From JAIXWP01 sp041391745 (lineage in GTDB: Bacteria; Bacteroidota; Bacteroidia; Flavobacteriales_D; Sanyastnellaceae): a stretch of 64,000 nucleotides of DNA. The translations under genes were made by a program, and so were the position numbers. Shown piece after piece: positions 1 through 8,325 of the stretch (the stretch's first letter is position 1; each line of letters starts with the position of its first letter). Location of the stretch: positions 62,001-126,000 of the forward strand of contig JAWKNK010000003.1 in NCBI GenBank assembly GCA_041391745.1, read 5' to 3'. Under the pieces are notes generated by a model. The model was not told where the DNA came from, did not search any database, and saw nothing but the letters and a program-made list of their open reading frames with translations.

Positions 1-1524
1 AAAGTGGTGGAGCGTACTTCAAAAAATGCGAAGATGGCCACTGGTGATATTGAAATTATTGCAAGTCAACTCGAAATTCTGAATGCTGCCAAGACACCAC
101 CTTTCACCATTGAAGACGAGAGCGATGGTGGCGATGACCTTCGTATGCAATGGAGATTTCTTGATCTAAGAAGAAATCCTCTTAAAAATAATTTGATGCT
201 TCGTCACCGCATTAGCATTGAAGCAAGAAAATACTTGGATTCACTTTCTTTCTTGGAAATTGAAACACCTTATCTCATCAAATCAACTCCAGAAGGAGCA
301 AGAGACTTTGTGGTGCCAAGCAGAATGAACCCAGGACAATTTTATGCACTGCCGCAATCGCCACAAACCTTTAAGCAATTGCTTATGGTGAGTGGGTACG
401 ACCGATACTATCAAATCGTGCGTTGCTTCCGCGACGAGGATTTGCGCGCGGATCGTCAACCTGAATTCACTCAGATCGACTGTGAAATGGCATTTGTAGA
501 GCAAGAAGACATCTTGAATACATTTGAAGGAATGATTCGTCACCTGTTCAAAACTGTGAAGAATGTTGACATTGCAGAAGTACCTCGTATGCTATACGCG
601 GATGCAATGCACCACTACGGTTCTGATAAGCCAGACATTCGTTTTGAAATGAAATTTCAGTACCTCAATGATGTGATGCAAGGCAAAGGCTTCAATGTAT
701 TCGATAGCGCGGAAGCGGTTATTGGAATCGTGGCTCCAGGATGCGCTTCTTACACGCGCAAGCAGGTGGATGAATTGACCGAATGGGTAAAGCGTCCACA
801 AATTGGCGCGAAAGGACTTGTGTATTGCATGTGCAATGAAGACGGTACTTTCAAATCGAGCGTTGACAAATTTTATTCTCAAGAAGATTGGAAAATCATA
901 GCTGAGAAAGCTGGTGCAAAGGCTGGGGACTTGATACTTGTATTGAGTGGTGGAATAGATAGCACACGCAAGCAATTGAACGAGCTTCGTCTTTTGATGG
1001 GCTCACGTTTGGGACTTCGCAATCCAGAAAACTGGGCACCTTTATGGGTGGTAGATTTCCCACTATTAGAGTGGAGCGAAGAAGCTGGAAGATGGCACGC
1101 GATGCACCATCCATTTACTTCGCCAAAACCAGAGCACATTGCTCTTCTCGATACTGATCCAGGAAAAGTAAATGCCAACGCATACGACTTCGTATTGAAT
1201 GGTGTTGAAATCGGAGGTGGATCTATTCGTATTCACGATAGAGATGTACAAAGCCGCATGTTCGACTTGCTTGGTTTCTCTCCTGAAGAGGCGAAAGCAC
1301 AGTTTGGATTCTTATTGAATGCGTTTGAATACGGTGCGCCACCACACGGTGGCATTGCTTTCGGGTTCGACCGTTTGTGCTCTTTGTTTGGCGGTACAGA
1401 AGGTATCCGCGACTTTATCGCCTTCCCTAAAAATAACAGCGGACGCGATGTGATGATTGATGCTCCAAGCACCATTGCTGACGCGCAGTTGGAGGAGCTG
1501 TCTATTTCAGTTACTAACGACTAG
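1..1524 (+). CDS. aspS: Aspartyl-tRNA synthetase, 5'-partial
   Basis: Class II aminoacyl-tRNA synthetase that charges tRNA-Asp (or tRNA-Asp/Asn in organisms with GatCAB) in the cytoplasm. The frame is open from base 1, so the start and most of the N-terminal anticodon-binding OB domain lie outside the window. Visible are motif 2 (FRDEDLRADRQPEFTQID), a central GAD-type insertion, and motif 3 near the end (GGIAFGFDRL). These are classic bacterial AspS signatures. gatC lies nearby at 2951-3247, so Asn-tRNA may be made by transamidation, which would suit a non-discriminating AspRS; that is inference. The gene converges on the bacilliredoxin gene across a hairpin-rich spacer. Confidence 0.97.
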   Translation, partial: KVVERTSKNAKMATGDIEIIASQLEILNAAKTPPFTIEDESDGGDDLRMQWRFLDLRRNPLKNNLMLRHRISIEARKYLDSLSFLEIETPYLIKSTPEGARDFVVPSRMNPGQFYALPQSPQTFKQLLMVSGYDRYYQIVRCFRDEDLRADRQPEFTQIDCEMAFVEQEDILNTFEGMIRHLFKTVKNVDIAEVPRMLYADAMHHYGSDKPDIRFEMKFQYLNDVMQGKGFNVFDSAEAVIGIVAPGCASYTRKQVDELTEWVKRPQIGAKGLVYCMCNEDGTFKSSVDKFYSQEDWKIIAEKAGAKAGDLILVLSGGIDSTRKQLNELRLLMGSRLGLRNPENWAPLWVVDFPLLEWSEEAGRWHAMHHPFTSPKPEHIALLDTDPGKVNANAYDFVLNGVEIGGGSIRIHDRDVQSRMFDLLGFSPEEAKAQFGFLLNAFEYGAPPHGGIAFGFDRLCSLFGGTEGIRDFIAFPKNNSGRDVMIDAPSTIADAQLEELSISVTND

Positions 1525-1665
1525 ATACGAGTGACGAGAGTAGTGACTAACGACTAGTTACGAGTGACGAGAGTAGCACTAGTAACAGAGGATAGTACAG
1601 AGTATCAGCCGCTATTCACTAGTCGTTACTCTTAGTCACTCGTCACTAGTATCTAGTATCTAAAG
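1525..1665. repeat. Intergenic direct and inverted repeat between convergent genes
   Basis: The unit TACGAGTGACGAGAGTAG occurs twice in direct orientation at the left. A roughly complementary tract (CACTCGTCACTAGTATCTAG) lies just before the stop of the next gene. The whole spacer could fold into a long imperfect hairpin, perhaps acting as a two-way terminator. It is low-complexity intergenic repeat; no gene is seen. Confidence 0.6.
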
Positions 1666-2079
1666 TTAGCAATACTCCTCAAACGCCATTTTAAGGTTGT
1701 CTGCGATCATTTCGGCAGTGCGACCTTCGATGTGATGACGCTCAATCATGTGCACCAATTTACCGTCTTTGAAAAGAGCGATGCTCGGTGATGATGGAGG
1801 ATAAGGCAACATATATTTTCTAGCTCTTTCTACAGCGTCGCGATCTACACCAGCGAAGGTGGTAACCAACTTTGCAGGAAGTTTTTCAGAGGTCTTAACT
1901 GCGTGCTTTACACCTGGGCGCATGCTGCCTGCTGCGCAACCGCAAACACTGTTCAACACCACAAGTACAGTTCCCTCGCTGTTTACAGCTGTGTCAATAG
2001 CTTCAGGAGTCATTGCTTCTTCAAAACCTACGTTATCTAAATCTGCACGCATTGGTGCTACTAATTCTGGAGGATACAT
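1666..2079 (-). CDS. BrxA/BrxB-type bacilliredoxin (DUF1094 family)
   Basis: A 137-residue thioredoxin-like protein of the YphP/YqiW (BrxA/BrxB) family. In Firmicutes these remove bacillithiol from mixed disulfides on proteins. The family's CGC active-site motif is present (NSVCGCAAGS, about residues 43-52), as is the conserved start MYPPELVAPMR. The length matches the family. A TAnnTTTG promoter sits 23 nt upstream of the ATG. No bacillithiol synthesis gene is in view, so the thiol partner is unknown. The family assignment is firm and the redox role is inferred from family. Confidence 0.92.
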   Translation of the reverse strand: MYPPELVAPMRADLDNVGFEEAMTPEAIDTAVNSEGTVLVVLNSVCGCAAGSMRPGVKHAVKTSEKLPAKLVTTFAGVDRDAVERARKYMLPYPPSSPSIALFKDGKLVHMIERHHIEGRTAEMIADNLKMAFEEYC

Positions 2080-2101
2080 TTTATTAAAATTTTATTTGAA
2101 A

Positions 2102-2109
2102 CAAAAGTA
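2102..2109 (-). promoter_or_regulatory. Bacteroidota -7 promoter box for the bacilliredoxin gene
   Basis: TACTTTTG on the minus strand fits the TAnnTTTG consensus exactly and lies just upstream of the ATG at 2079. No clear -33 TTG was found at ideal spacing. Confidence 0.55.
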
Positions 2110-2226
2110 CAAGGTAAGAAGTTCGGATCCGCCTTTCAACCCTGCCGATTTAACAAAGATTTGAGGGTGCAATTTATTGTAATTTCTCTTTTCAAAAAAA
2201 CGCACAGTATTATCTACTTTTGAATT

Positions 2227-2805
2227 ATGCAAAAAAAACTCTACGTAATTGGTGGCTGCAATGGGGCAGGAAAGACAACTGCTTCCTTCAACATTCTGCC
2301 AGAAATTCTAGACTGCAAAGAGTTTGTAAATGCTGATGAGATTGCAAAAGGCTTATCACCATTTAGACCAGATAAAGTTTCGATAGAAGCGGGTCGATTA
2401 ATGCTTAAAAGAATCGAAGAATTACTTTACTCCGGCGTTGACTTTGCTTTTGAAACGACACTTTCGACGAAAAGCTTTATAAAAACTATTGAAAAGGCAC
2501 AAAATTTAGGCTTTTATGTCACATTGATTTTTTTCTATTTAGACAGCCCTGAACTAGCAAAAGACAGAGTGGCCAAAAGAGTAGCCGAAGGCGGGCATAA
2601 TATTGAAACAGAAGTAATAGAAAGAAGGTACTTCGCAGGTATTCGAAATTTATTCAGTTTATATCAATCGAAGGTAGATTACCTATTAATTTACGACAAC
2701 TCTTCGATTAATGCTGATCTCATAGCAGAAAAAGAAATGAATAAAGAATTTAGTATCTTTGATGCTAAGAAGTTTGAATTTATCCGAACCTGCTATGAGC
2801 ACTAA
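2227..2805 (+). CDS. Zeta-toxin-like P-loop kinase (COG4185 family)
   Basis: A 192-residue predicted ATPase/kinase. The Walker A motif GGCNGAGKTT is at residues 9-18, followed by the family's FVNADEIAKGL segment and FAFETTLST, which resemble the substrate-binding parts of zeta-toxin and chloramphenicol-phosphotransferase-like kinases. Zeta toxins phosphorylate UDP-N-acetylglucosamine. COG4185 members are usually annotated as toxin candidates but their substrate is mostly unproven. It overlaps the small downstream ORF by 11 nt, so the two are very likely co-translated. Whether this is a working toxin-antitoxin pair cannot be told from sequence. Confidence 0.85.
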   Translation: MQKKLYVIGGCNGAGKTTASFNILPEILDCKEFVNADEIAKGLSPFRPDKVSIEAGRLMLKRIEELLYSGVDFAFETTLSTKSFIKTIEKAQNLGFYVTLIFFYLDSPELAKDRVAKRVAEGGHNIETEVIERRYFAGIRNLFSLYQSKVDYLLIYDNSSINADLIAEKEMNKEFSIFDAKKFEFIRTCYEH

Positions 2806-2941
2806 AGAAATAGAAACTTTAAAAAAGACCATTAAAGAAGCAATTCGTATTTCTTCCAGAAAATTGCGCGAACAGAAAAAACTATTAGGTCAAGATTTAA
2901 TAGTGAGTGAAAATGGAGAAGTTAAGGTTGTAAAACCTTAA
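2795..2941 (+). CDS. Small basic protein overlapping the zeta-like kinase, possible antitoxin
   Basis: A 48-residue ORF (MSTKEIETLKKTIKEAIRIS at its start) beginning at ATG 2795, inside the last codons of the kinase gene. It is helical and charged in its N-terminal half, then ends in a short beta-like tail (LIVSENGEVKVVKP). A longer in-frame start at 2759 exists but would overlap the kinase far more. I do not recognise a named family. Size, overlap and position suggest a partner or antitoxin; that is inference only. Confidence 0.6.
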   Translation: MSTKEIETLKKTIKEAIRISSRKLREQKKLLGQDLIVSENGEVKVVKP

Positions 2942-2950
2942 AGTATCCTT

Positions 2951-3247
2951 TTACTCTCCGCCTCCAACCACTTTGGGTACGCGGAAATAGTACATGTCTT
3001 TTTTCGGAGCATTCTTGAGCGCTTCTTCTTGCGACACCTCATTGTTGACCACGTCTTCTCTGTACACATCCGTTTCTTCGGTCATGAAAATCAAAGGTTC
3101 CACGCCTTCTACATTTACCTCTTTCAATTTATCTACAAACTGAAGCATATTATTCATGTCGTTCATGATTTCATCAGCAGCAGCGTCGTCGAACTCAAGT
3201 CGCGACAACTCAGCAATACGGTCAACGGTAGCACGGTCGATTTTCAT
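2951..3247 (-). CDS. gatC: Asp-tRNA(Asn)/Glu-tRNA(Gln) amidotransferase subunit C
   Basis: A 98-residue GatC, the small stabilising subunit of the GatCAB amidotransferase that converts misacylated Asp-tRNA-Asn or Glu-tRNA-Gln. The N-terminal AELSRLEFDD segment and the C-terminal FRVPKVV tail, which wraps around GatA, are both present. Length is normal for the family. gatA and gatB are not in this window, so the subunits are unlinked here. A TAnnTTTG promoter lies 21 nt upstream. Confidence 0.93.
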   Translation of the reverse strand: MKIDRATVDRIAELSRLEFDDAAADEIMNDMNNMLQFVDKLKEVNVEGVEPLIFMTEETDVYREDVVNNEVSQEEALKNAPKKDMYYFRVPKVVGGGE

Positions 3248-3267
3248 CCTTCAAAAAATTGATGCTG

Positions 3268-3275
3268 CAAAGATA
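3268..3275 (-). promoter_or_regulatory. Bacteroidota -7 promoter box for gatC
   Basis: TATCTTTG on the minus strand is an exact TAnnTTTG match at a typical distance from the gatC ATG. The -33 element is unclear. Confidence 0.6.
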
Positions 3276-3378
3276 TGGAAGAAATGAAACGGATAGAAAA
3301 ATGGAAATAACGCAGAAAAAGCTAGAATGGAAAAGTATTAAAATTCCAGTTCAATCACCCCCCCCAATACTTCGAAGG

Positions 3379-3951
3379 TTATAATCTCAAATCATTCACC
3401 TTTTTCCACATTTTAAGATTCATTGCCTGCTCTTGTTCCAAACTAGAAATAGAGTAAGAATTTTCTAAACGCCATGTTCCATCCATTCCTACTATATAAC
3501 AATCTTCTTGATAAGGCAATGATGCACTATACACCCCTTCGCCATTATCTACTTTCCGCAGATATTTGGGTTCGACTAAAAAAACAACAACTTCAAATTC
3601 CTTCTTGAGTTCGCTCACGGCTAATTGATTTATCCTCTCCTCTTCTTTTTCAATCCACTCATCACCTATGTTAGTTGGAAGGTGTTTTCTTGGAACTAGA
3701 AAAACATTGGCGTTTCCTAATTTTTGAATTGATGAATCATAAATGCACCCGTAATCTGGAAAGTAAAAAGCTCCTTCATTAAATACAAATTGATTTCCAC
3801 AAACTTCTCCTGATAATAGGTTGTCTAATGAAATTGAAAGTGCTTTTTCTTGAGTAACTTCATCACTCCCTTCGTAGTTTTGAGTATTACTTGGAACTCC
3901 AGAGCAACTCAATAAAAATATCACTGAAAATAAGTAGAGTATTGCTTGCAT
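3379..3951 (-). CDS. Hypothetical lipoprotein
   Basis: A 190-residue protein with a lipoprotein signal peptide ending in a lipobox (FLLSCSG, Cys at about residue 16). It is therefore probably anchored in a membrane on the periplasmic or outer side. The mature part is acidic, with no motif I recognise. The end reads like a small mixed alpha/beta domain, with DCYIVGMDGTWRLENSYSIS before a helical tail. It lies in a cluster with another lipoprotein (4062-4763) and a gene remnant, an accessory-looking patch. Function unknown. Confidence 0.7.
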   Translation of the reverse strand: MQAILYLFSVIFLLSCSGVPSNTQNYEGSDEVTQEKALSISLDNLLSGEVCGNQFVFNEGAFYFPDYGCIYDSSIQKLGNANVFLVPRKHLPTNIGDEWIEKEEERINQLAVSELKKEFEVVVFLVEPKYLRKVDNGEGVYSASLPYQEDCYIVGMDGTWRLENSYSISSLEQEQAMNLKMWKKVNDLRL

Positions 3952-4061
3952 TTTTTTCTGTTTAATATTGCTATTCCTCTCTTTTATTCGCCTCTATCAA
4001 ACATCAGTATATCAGGATAATCTTCAATACTTTCATTTCAAATCAGATATGATTCTTTTGA

Positions 4062-4763
4062 TTAGAACAAAGGAATGGGATGCTCATCTCTGTACCTTAA
4101 TTTACATCGACCTTTCCAAAAAACTAATAGTTCAAAGAATTCTCCATCGCGAGAACTCCCGTAAACTCTGGATTTTCTAATTTTCTCTAACTCCTCTCGA
4201 GATGGAGGAAATACTATAAATCTTTTATATTGAATACTCGCACAATCCACTTCATCTTTCATGTATTTGAAGAATTTTTTGCTAAAATCCCCCATAGGTA
4301 AATAATATTCACAACTATCCAATCCTCTCGTTAAAGGCTTTGAACACATGAATGGAAATCGACGGAAATAAGGAATCAATTCATCTTCTCTATTTATGAG
4401 GGTATCGAATTCAAAGTCTTTACCAATTTCCTCAGCCGTAAAACCATAAGTATTCTTTACAACGAATTTGAATGTATCGACCCTAACTAATTGACTAAAT
4501 GCAAATCGTGATTCTAGTAGTGCAATACTCCTAGTATATCTATCTGAAAAGTGTGTTGTTAGCCTAGTGTAAATCCTCATGGTGTCGCCAATTTCCATTG
4601 AAGCAAGATACGACGTGTCTTGCACATACGCATAAGAACTGTCTATTTGGGATTCCGAATTCGACTGATTATTCGAATTAATTGGCCGAATGATCCAACA
4701 ACCATGTAGGCACGCAATCCCTACAATAAATAAGACAATATAAATATTTTTAAGTGAGTTCAT
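4062..4763 (-). CDS. Hypothetical lipoprotein
   Basis: The frame is open upstream to 4883, but the start is placed at ATG 4763 because that gives a clean lipoprotein signal (MNSLKNIYIVLFIVGIACLH then Cys). The gene would then overlap the end of the upstream ORF by 14 nt, which suggests coupling. The product is 233 residues with no recognised domain. Polar, Ser/Asn-rich residues follow the lipid Cys. The rest contains many aromatic and charged residues and several Cys residues. Function unknown. Confidence 0.65.
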   Translation of the reverse strand: MNSLKNIYIVLFIVGIACLHGCWIIRPINSNNQSNSESQIDSSYAYVQDTSYLASMEIGDTMRIYTRLTTHFSDRYTRSIALLESRFAFSQLVRVDTFKFVVKNTYGFTAEEIGKDFEFDTLINREDELIPYFRRFPFMCSKPLTRGLDSCEYYLPMGDFSKKFFKYMKDEVDCASIQYKRFIVFPPSREELEKIRKSRVYGSSRDGEFFELLVFWKGRCKLRYRDEHPIPLF

Positions 4764-5112
4764 TGATAAAATATGTATCAGGTTTCCTTTTGGGTATATA
4801 TTCAAGCCACGATGAATAATATTCTTTAAGTTTATCATATTTTGATTCTGGAAAATCTTTATAAAATAACGGTATACCCTCATTTTTCATTAAATCGGAT
4901 GATATGCCTAACTTAGTACCCAATTTCATCATAGCTCTTGCTTGCGTAAAATTAACTAAATCTGAGGGAGCTGTGAATTCAAGTGTACCAATACCATATG
5001 CGTACAAAACAGTGGACAATTTGAGCTCTTCTTCTGTCAAAATTTGTCCCAATTCGGAGCTGTACATGAATGTCCCAACAGAAGAACCTAATAAATTCAT
5101 GATTGAGGACAT
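4750..5112 (-). CDS. Hypothetical protein, probably a 5'-truncated gene remnant
   Basis: A 120-residue ORF from ATG 5112. The same frame stays open for another 31 codons upstream (to 5205) with no ATG, GTG or TTG. The translation there (DKKSDKVTYENKSIVIHEEW and so on) looks like real protein. This suggests the C-terminal part of a larger protein whose 5' end has been lost or frameshifted. No family was recognised. The stop lies inside the next lipoprotein gene, so the two were probably one operon. It could also be a complete short gene starting at 5112. Confidence 0.5.
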   Translation of the reverse strand: MSSIMNLLGSSVGTFMYSSELGQILTEEELKLSTVLYAYGIGTLEFTAPSDLVNFTQARAMMKLGTKLGISSDLMKNEGIPLFYKDFPESKYDKLKEYYSSWLEYIPKRKPDTYFINELT

Positions 5113-5242
5113 TCCCCCTTTCCACTCTTCATGAATTACTATGCTCTTATTCTCATAAGTAACCTTATCCGATTTTTTGTCATTCTTTGATTCCTCTAAT
5201 ATAAACTAAATAAATATGAAGCAAAAATTAAAACTGAAGAAT

Positions 5243-5974
5243 CTACTGAAACCCTTCTTCTATCTGGGCGAATACGCGCTTACGCAATTCTGCAATGTCA
5301 TTTTCTGTCATGCCTTTTGTGTCGATCGGCGCATGCACCACAGCCCTTACCACATGGGGTAAGGAGTACTCCCAAAAATGACTCGGCTCCAACATGATCT
5401 TATAATTATTGGGAAAAGTAATGGGCACAATAGGTACTTGTTTGTCAATGGCCATTTTGAACGCGCCATTTTTAAACGCTTTCATCCGTGGTGCATGAGC
5501 TGGAATGGTCCCCTCTGGATACATAGCTATGCTCTCCCCGCGATCAATGGCCTCGTAAGCTTTATGCAATGCTTCATATGCCTTGCGCGAAGATTCACGA
5601 TGAACAGGAATATCTTGTTTTCTAAAAAACAATCCAAACAATGGCCACTTCAGCAATTCCCCTTTTCCTATAAATAAAAAGTAATCTGGAACCACGGAGT
5701 ACATGAAAACGGTGTCGAGATAACTGCTATGATTGGAAACTACAACATACGGTCCCTTAGGAAAATCGCTATGCAACTCCCGTTTCACCGGACAAAAAAG
5801 CAAGACCTGAAACAATCGCGACCACCACACTTTCATTCGGAACGCCGCACCAAACCATTTCTTTTTACTCAATAGCACCAAGAAAAATGGATACATCAGA
5901 AGCAACGTGGACCAAAAGATGAGTCCAATCCATAATTTATAGACAAAATATATGGGCGCTAAGAGGTGCTTCAA
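5243..5974 (-). CDS. plsC: 1-acyl-sn-glycerol-3-phosphate acyltransferase
   Basis: Membrane-bound acyltransferase making phosphatidic acid from lysophosphatidic acid, an early step in phospholipid synthesis. The catalytic NHxxxxD motif is present (SNHSSYLDT) and the glycerol-phosphate-binding motif reads YPEGTI. An N-terminal hydrophobic segment (LWIGLIFWSTLLLMYPFFLV) anchors the protein. The frame extends to 6100, but that would run head-on into trpS. A TTG at 5974 gives MKHLLAPIYFVYKLWIG, which resembles Bacteroidota PlsC starts, so I use it. A GTG start slightly further upstream is also possible. Confidence 0.85.
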   Translation of the reverse strand: MKHLLAPIYFVYKLWIGLIFWSTLLLMYPFFLVLLSKKKWFGAAFRMKVWWSRLFQVLLFCPVKRELHSDFPKGPYVVVSNHSSYLDTVFMYSVVPDYFLFIGKGELLKWPLFGLFFRKQDIPVHRESSRKAYEALHKAYEAIDRGESIAMYPEGTIPAHAPRMKAFKNGAFKMAIDKQVPIVPITFPNNYKIMLEPSHFWEYSLPHVVRAVVHAPIDTKGMTENDIAELRKRVFAQIEEGFQ

Positions 5975-6055
5975 GGCTGCAAATGAAAAAGGACAGCGAA
6001 TATACACTCTCTTCACGTTTTCATTGCTTAATTTGCAAAGCGATAATAAATCTAT

Positions 6056-7027
6056 ATGGCTAGAATTCTTACAGGCGTGCAAAGCACTGGTGTGCCTCAC
6101 CTCGGAAACATCCTTGGTGCCATTTTACCTGCAATCGAAATGAGCAACGACCCGAAAAACGAGGCGTATCTCTTCATTGCAAACTTCCATTCTTTGACAC
6201 AAATCAAAGACCGCGAAGTAATGATGTACAACACTTACGCTGTTGCTGCCACTTGGCTTGCCTTTGGATTTGATATTGAAAAAAATACACTTTATCGCCA
6301 GAGCGATGTGCCTCAAGTGGCCGAGCTATCTTGGTATTTGAGCTGCTTTGCTCCTTTCCCGATGCTTGCAAATGCGCACAGCTTCAAGGATAAGTCTGAT
6401 CGCTTGAGCGATGTGAATGCCGGACTTTTTACCTACCCTGTACTCATGGCTGCCGATATCATTTTGTATGATGCACATTACGTTCCAGTGGGCAAAGACC
6501 AATTGCAACACTTGGAAATTACTCGCGACTTGGCAAGTGCTTTCAACAACCGCATGGGTGAAACCTTTGTCGTGCCGGAGGCCATTACCAACAAAGAAAC
6601 GATGTATGTGCCAGGCACGGATGGCCAGAAAATGAGCAAGAGCTACGGCAATTTCATCAATATCTTTTTACCTGAAAAGGAATTGAAAGATGTGATAAAT
6701 AAGAAAATCGTAACCGATGCCACGCCTCTGGAAGAGCCCAAAAATGCTGAGGAAAGTGTGGTGTATCAACTTTACAAACTCATCGCTCCAAGCGATGCCG
6801 CTGCCGATATGAAATCGAAGCTTGAAGCGGGTGGATACGGTTGGGGTCATGCGAAAAAAGACTTGCTAGTCGCAATTCTCGATCGCTTCTCAAAAGAGCG
6901 CACTGCATTTGATCACTACATGAATCACCTTCCAGAGCTGGATGAAAAATTGATGTTGGGCGCCAAAAAAGCTTCAGTTACTGCTGGTGATGTACTTGCT
7001 CGCGTTCGTGTTAAACTCGGCTATTAA
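6056..7027 (+). CDS. trpS: Tryptophanyl-tRNA synthetase
   Basis: Class I synthetase charging tRNA-Trp. The HIGH-equivalent (GVPHLGN, near residue 15) and KMSKS loop (GQKMSKSYGN) are both intact. The 323-residue length is typical of the compact bacterial enzyme. It is divergent from plsC and overlaps the convergent amidohydrolase gene by 4 nt at its 3' end. No Trp-rich leader or T-box is visible upstream; the spacing from plsC is about 80 nt. Confidence 0.97.
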   Translation: MARILTGVQSTGVPHLGNILGAILPAIEMSNDPKNEAYLFIANFHSLTQIKDREVMMYNTYAVAATWLAFGFDIEKNTLYRQSDVPQVAELSWYLSCFAPFPMLANAHSFKDKSDRLSDVNAGLFTYPVLMAADIILYDAHYVPVGKDQLQHLEITRDLASAFNNRMGETFVVPEAITNKETMYVPGTDGQKMSKSYGNFINIFLPEKELKDVINKKIVTDATPLEEPKNAEESVVYQLYKLIAPSDAAADMKSKLEAGGYGWGHAKKDLLVAILDRFSKERTAFDHYMNHLPELDEKLMLGAKKASVTAGDVLARVRVKLGY

Positions 7028-8322
7028 CGGGCTTTGTAGCGCTCGTAGAGATTTTTTTGCTTATTGTTGAGGTCGATATTTCTTCCTTGAATAAACGCCA
7101 TGATCACATTGTTGGTGCGCATATCCAATGCATCACCGGTGCTTATGAAAATAGTGGCGTCTTTTCCAACTTCAACTGAACCCGTAGTACTATCGATACC
7201 GAGTAGCTGTGCCGCGCCCAAGCTGATGGCCTTCACAGCTTCCTCATAAGGCAATCCGAACGCAACAGTAGTTCCCGCTTGAAAAGGCAAGTTGCGCGTT
7301 CCCATGCGTTCCATATCTCCTTCATTTTGAATGCAAAATTTCACGCCTGCATCAAACAGCATTTTAGCCTCTTTGAAAGGTAAGTCCACATCTTCATCTG
7401 TAAGTTGTGGCAAGGAATGCACGCGAAATAACATTACACCCACATCCAAACGTTTCAGCTCTTCCGTAATCATGTGTGCGTCGTAACCACCCACAATCAC
7501 CATCTTGGGAATACCCATGTTCTCTTTGAAGCGCAATGCTTCTTTGATGGCTTTAATGTCATCGGCATGAACATATAATGTCTTACTACCATCGAACACA
7601 CCACGTAGTCCTTCAAACTGTACCTCAATGATTGCTGGTTTTGTCACTTGGGCATAAGCCTTTGCTTCGCTGAAAAAAGTTTGAATCTCCGCCAATTGTT
7701 GATCGTAAGTCTTCACCTTTTCAATAGCGATTTTCCCTTTGTCATAATGGCGATGATATACCTGTGGCCAGTTCAACTGAACACCTTCATCCTCTTTGAT
7801 GATCGCATCTTCCCAGTTCCAAGCATCAAATTGCATCACACTGCTAGTACCTGATATCACTCCACCTCTCGGACAAATTTGTCCCATTAAAACCCCATTG
7901 GAACGTACCGTTGGAATAATTTCCGAATCAGTGTTGTATGCAATAACCGAACGAACGCTCGGTTTGAAAGTACCCACTTCTGCCACGTCATTCTGTGCGC
8001 GAACTGCATCCGTTTCATGAAGTCCTAATGTACTATTGGCAGCTATGAATCCCGGATACAAGTGCATCCCCGCAGCTTGAATTACAGTATCATATTCTGC
8101 CATATTGATACGCACTGTGCGCGCATCAGCCACCAATACAATCTTTCCATCCTTCAATCCCACTACTCCATTTTCCAATTTTTCACCGTTTCCAATGTGT
8201 ACAATTGGATTCATGATAAGTATTGACTTCGACTGAGCTGGCGCAGGAACAGGATTGTCTTGTGCCATGCCAGCTAAGCAAGAAAGAACAAATATGAATA
8301 TTAAAAGCTTTTTCATTTTCAA
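7024..8322 (-). CDS. Secreted amidohydrolase-fold protein, probably lacking the metal site
   Basis: A 432-residue imidazolonepropionase-like amidohydrolase with a signal peptide (MKMKKLLIFIFVLSCLAGMA). The composite beta domain and C-terminal VEVGKDATIFIST strand are clear. However, where active members carry the HxH metal ligands after the first beta segment, this protein reads YPGFIAANSTLGL. The later metal-binding Asp region is also atypical (CIQNEGDMERMG). It may therefore be a non-catalytic paralogue. It starts 3 nt after the stop of the larger amidohydrolase gene (8326-11385), so they form an operon and may act together in the periplasm. Confidence 0.85.
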   Translation of the reverse strand: MKMKKLLIFIFVLSCLAGMAQDNPVPAPAQSKSILIMNPIVHIGNGEKLENGVVGLKDGKIVLVADARTVRINMAEYDTVIQAAGMHLYPGFIAANSTLGLHETDAVRAQNDVAEVGTFKPSVRSVIAYNTDSEIIPTVRSNGVLMGQICPRGGVISGTSSVMQFDAWNWEDAIIKEDEGVQLNWPQVYHRHYDKGKIAIEKVKTYDQQLAEIQTFFSEAKAYAQVTKPAIIEVQFEGLRGVFDGSKTLYVHADDIKAIKEALRFKENMGIPKMVIVGGYDAHMITEELKRLDVGVMLFRVHSLPQLTDEDVDLPFKEAKMLFDAGVKFCIQNEGDMERMGTRNLPFQAGTTVAFGLPYEEAVKAISLGAAQLLGIDSTTGSVEVGKDATIFISTGDALDMRTNNVIMAFIQGRNIDLNNKQKNLYERYKAR

Positions 8323-8325
8323 CGA

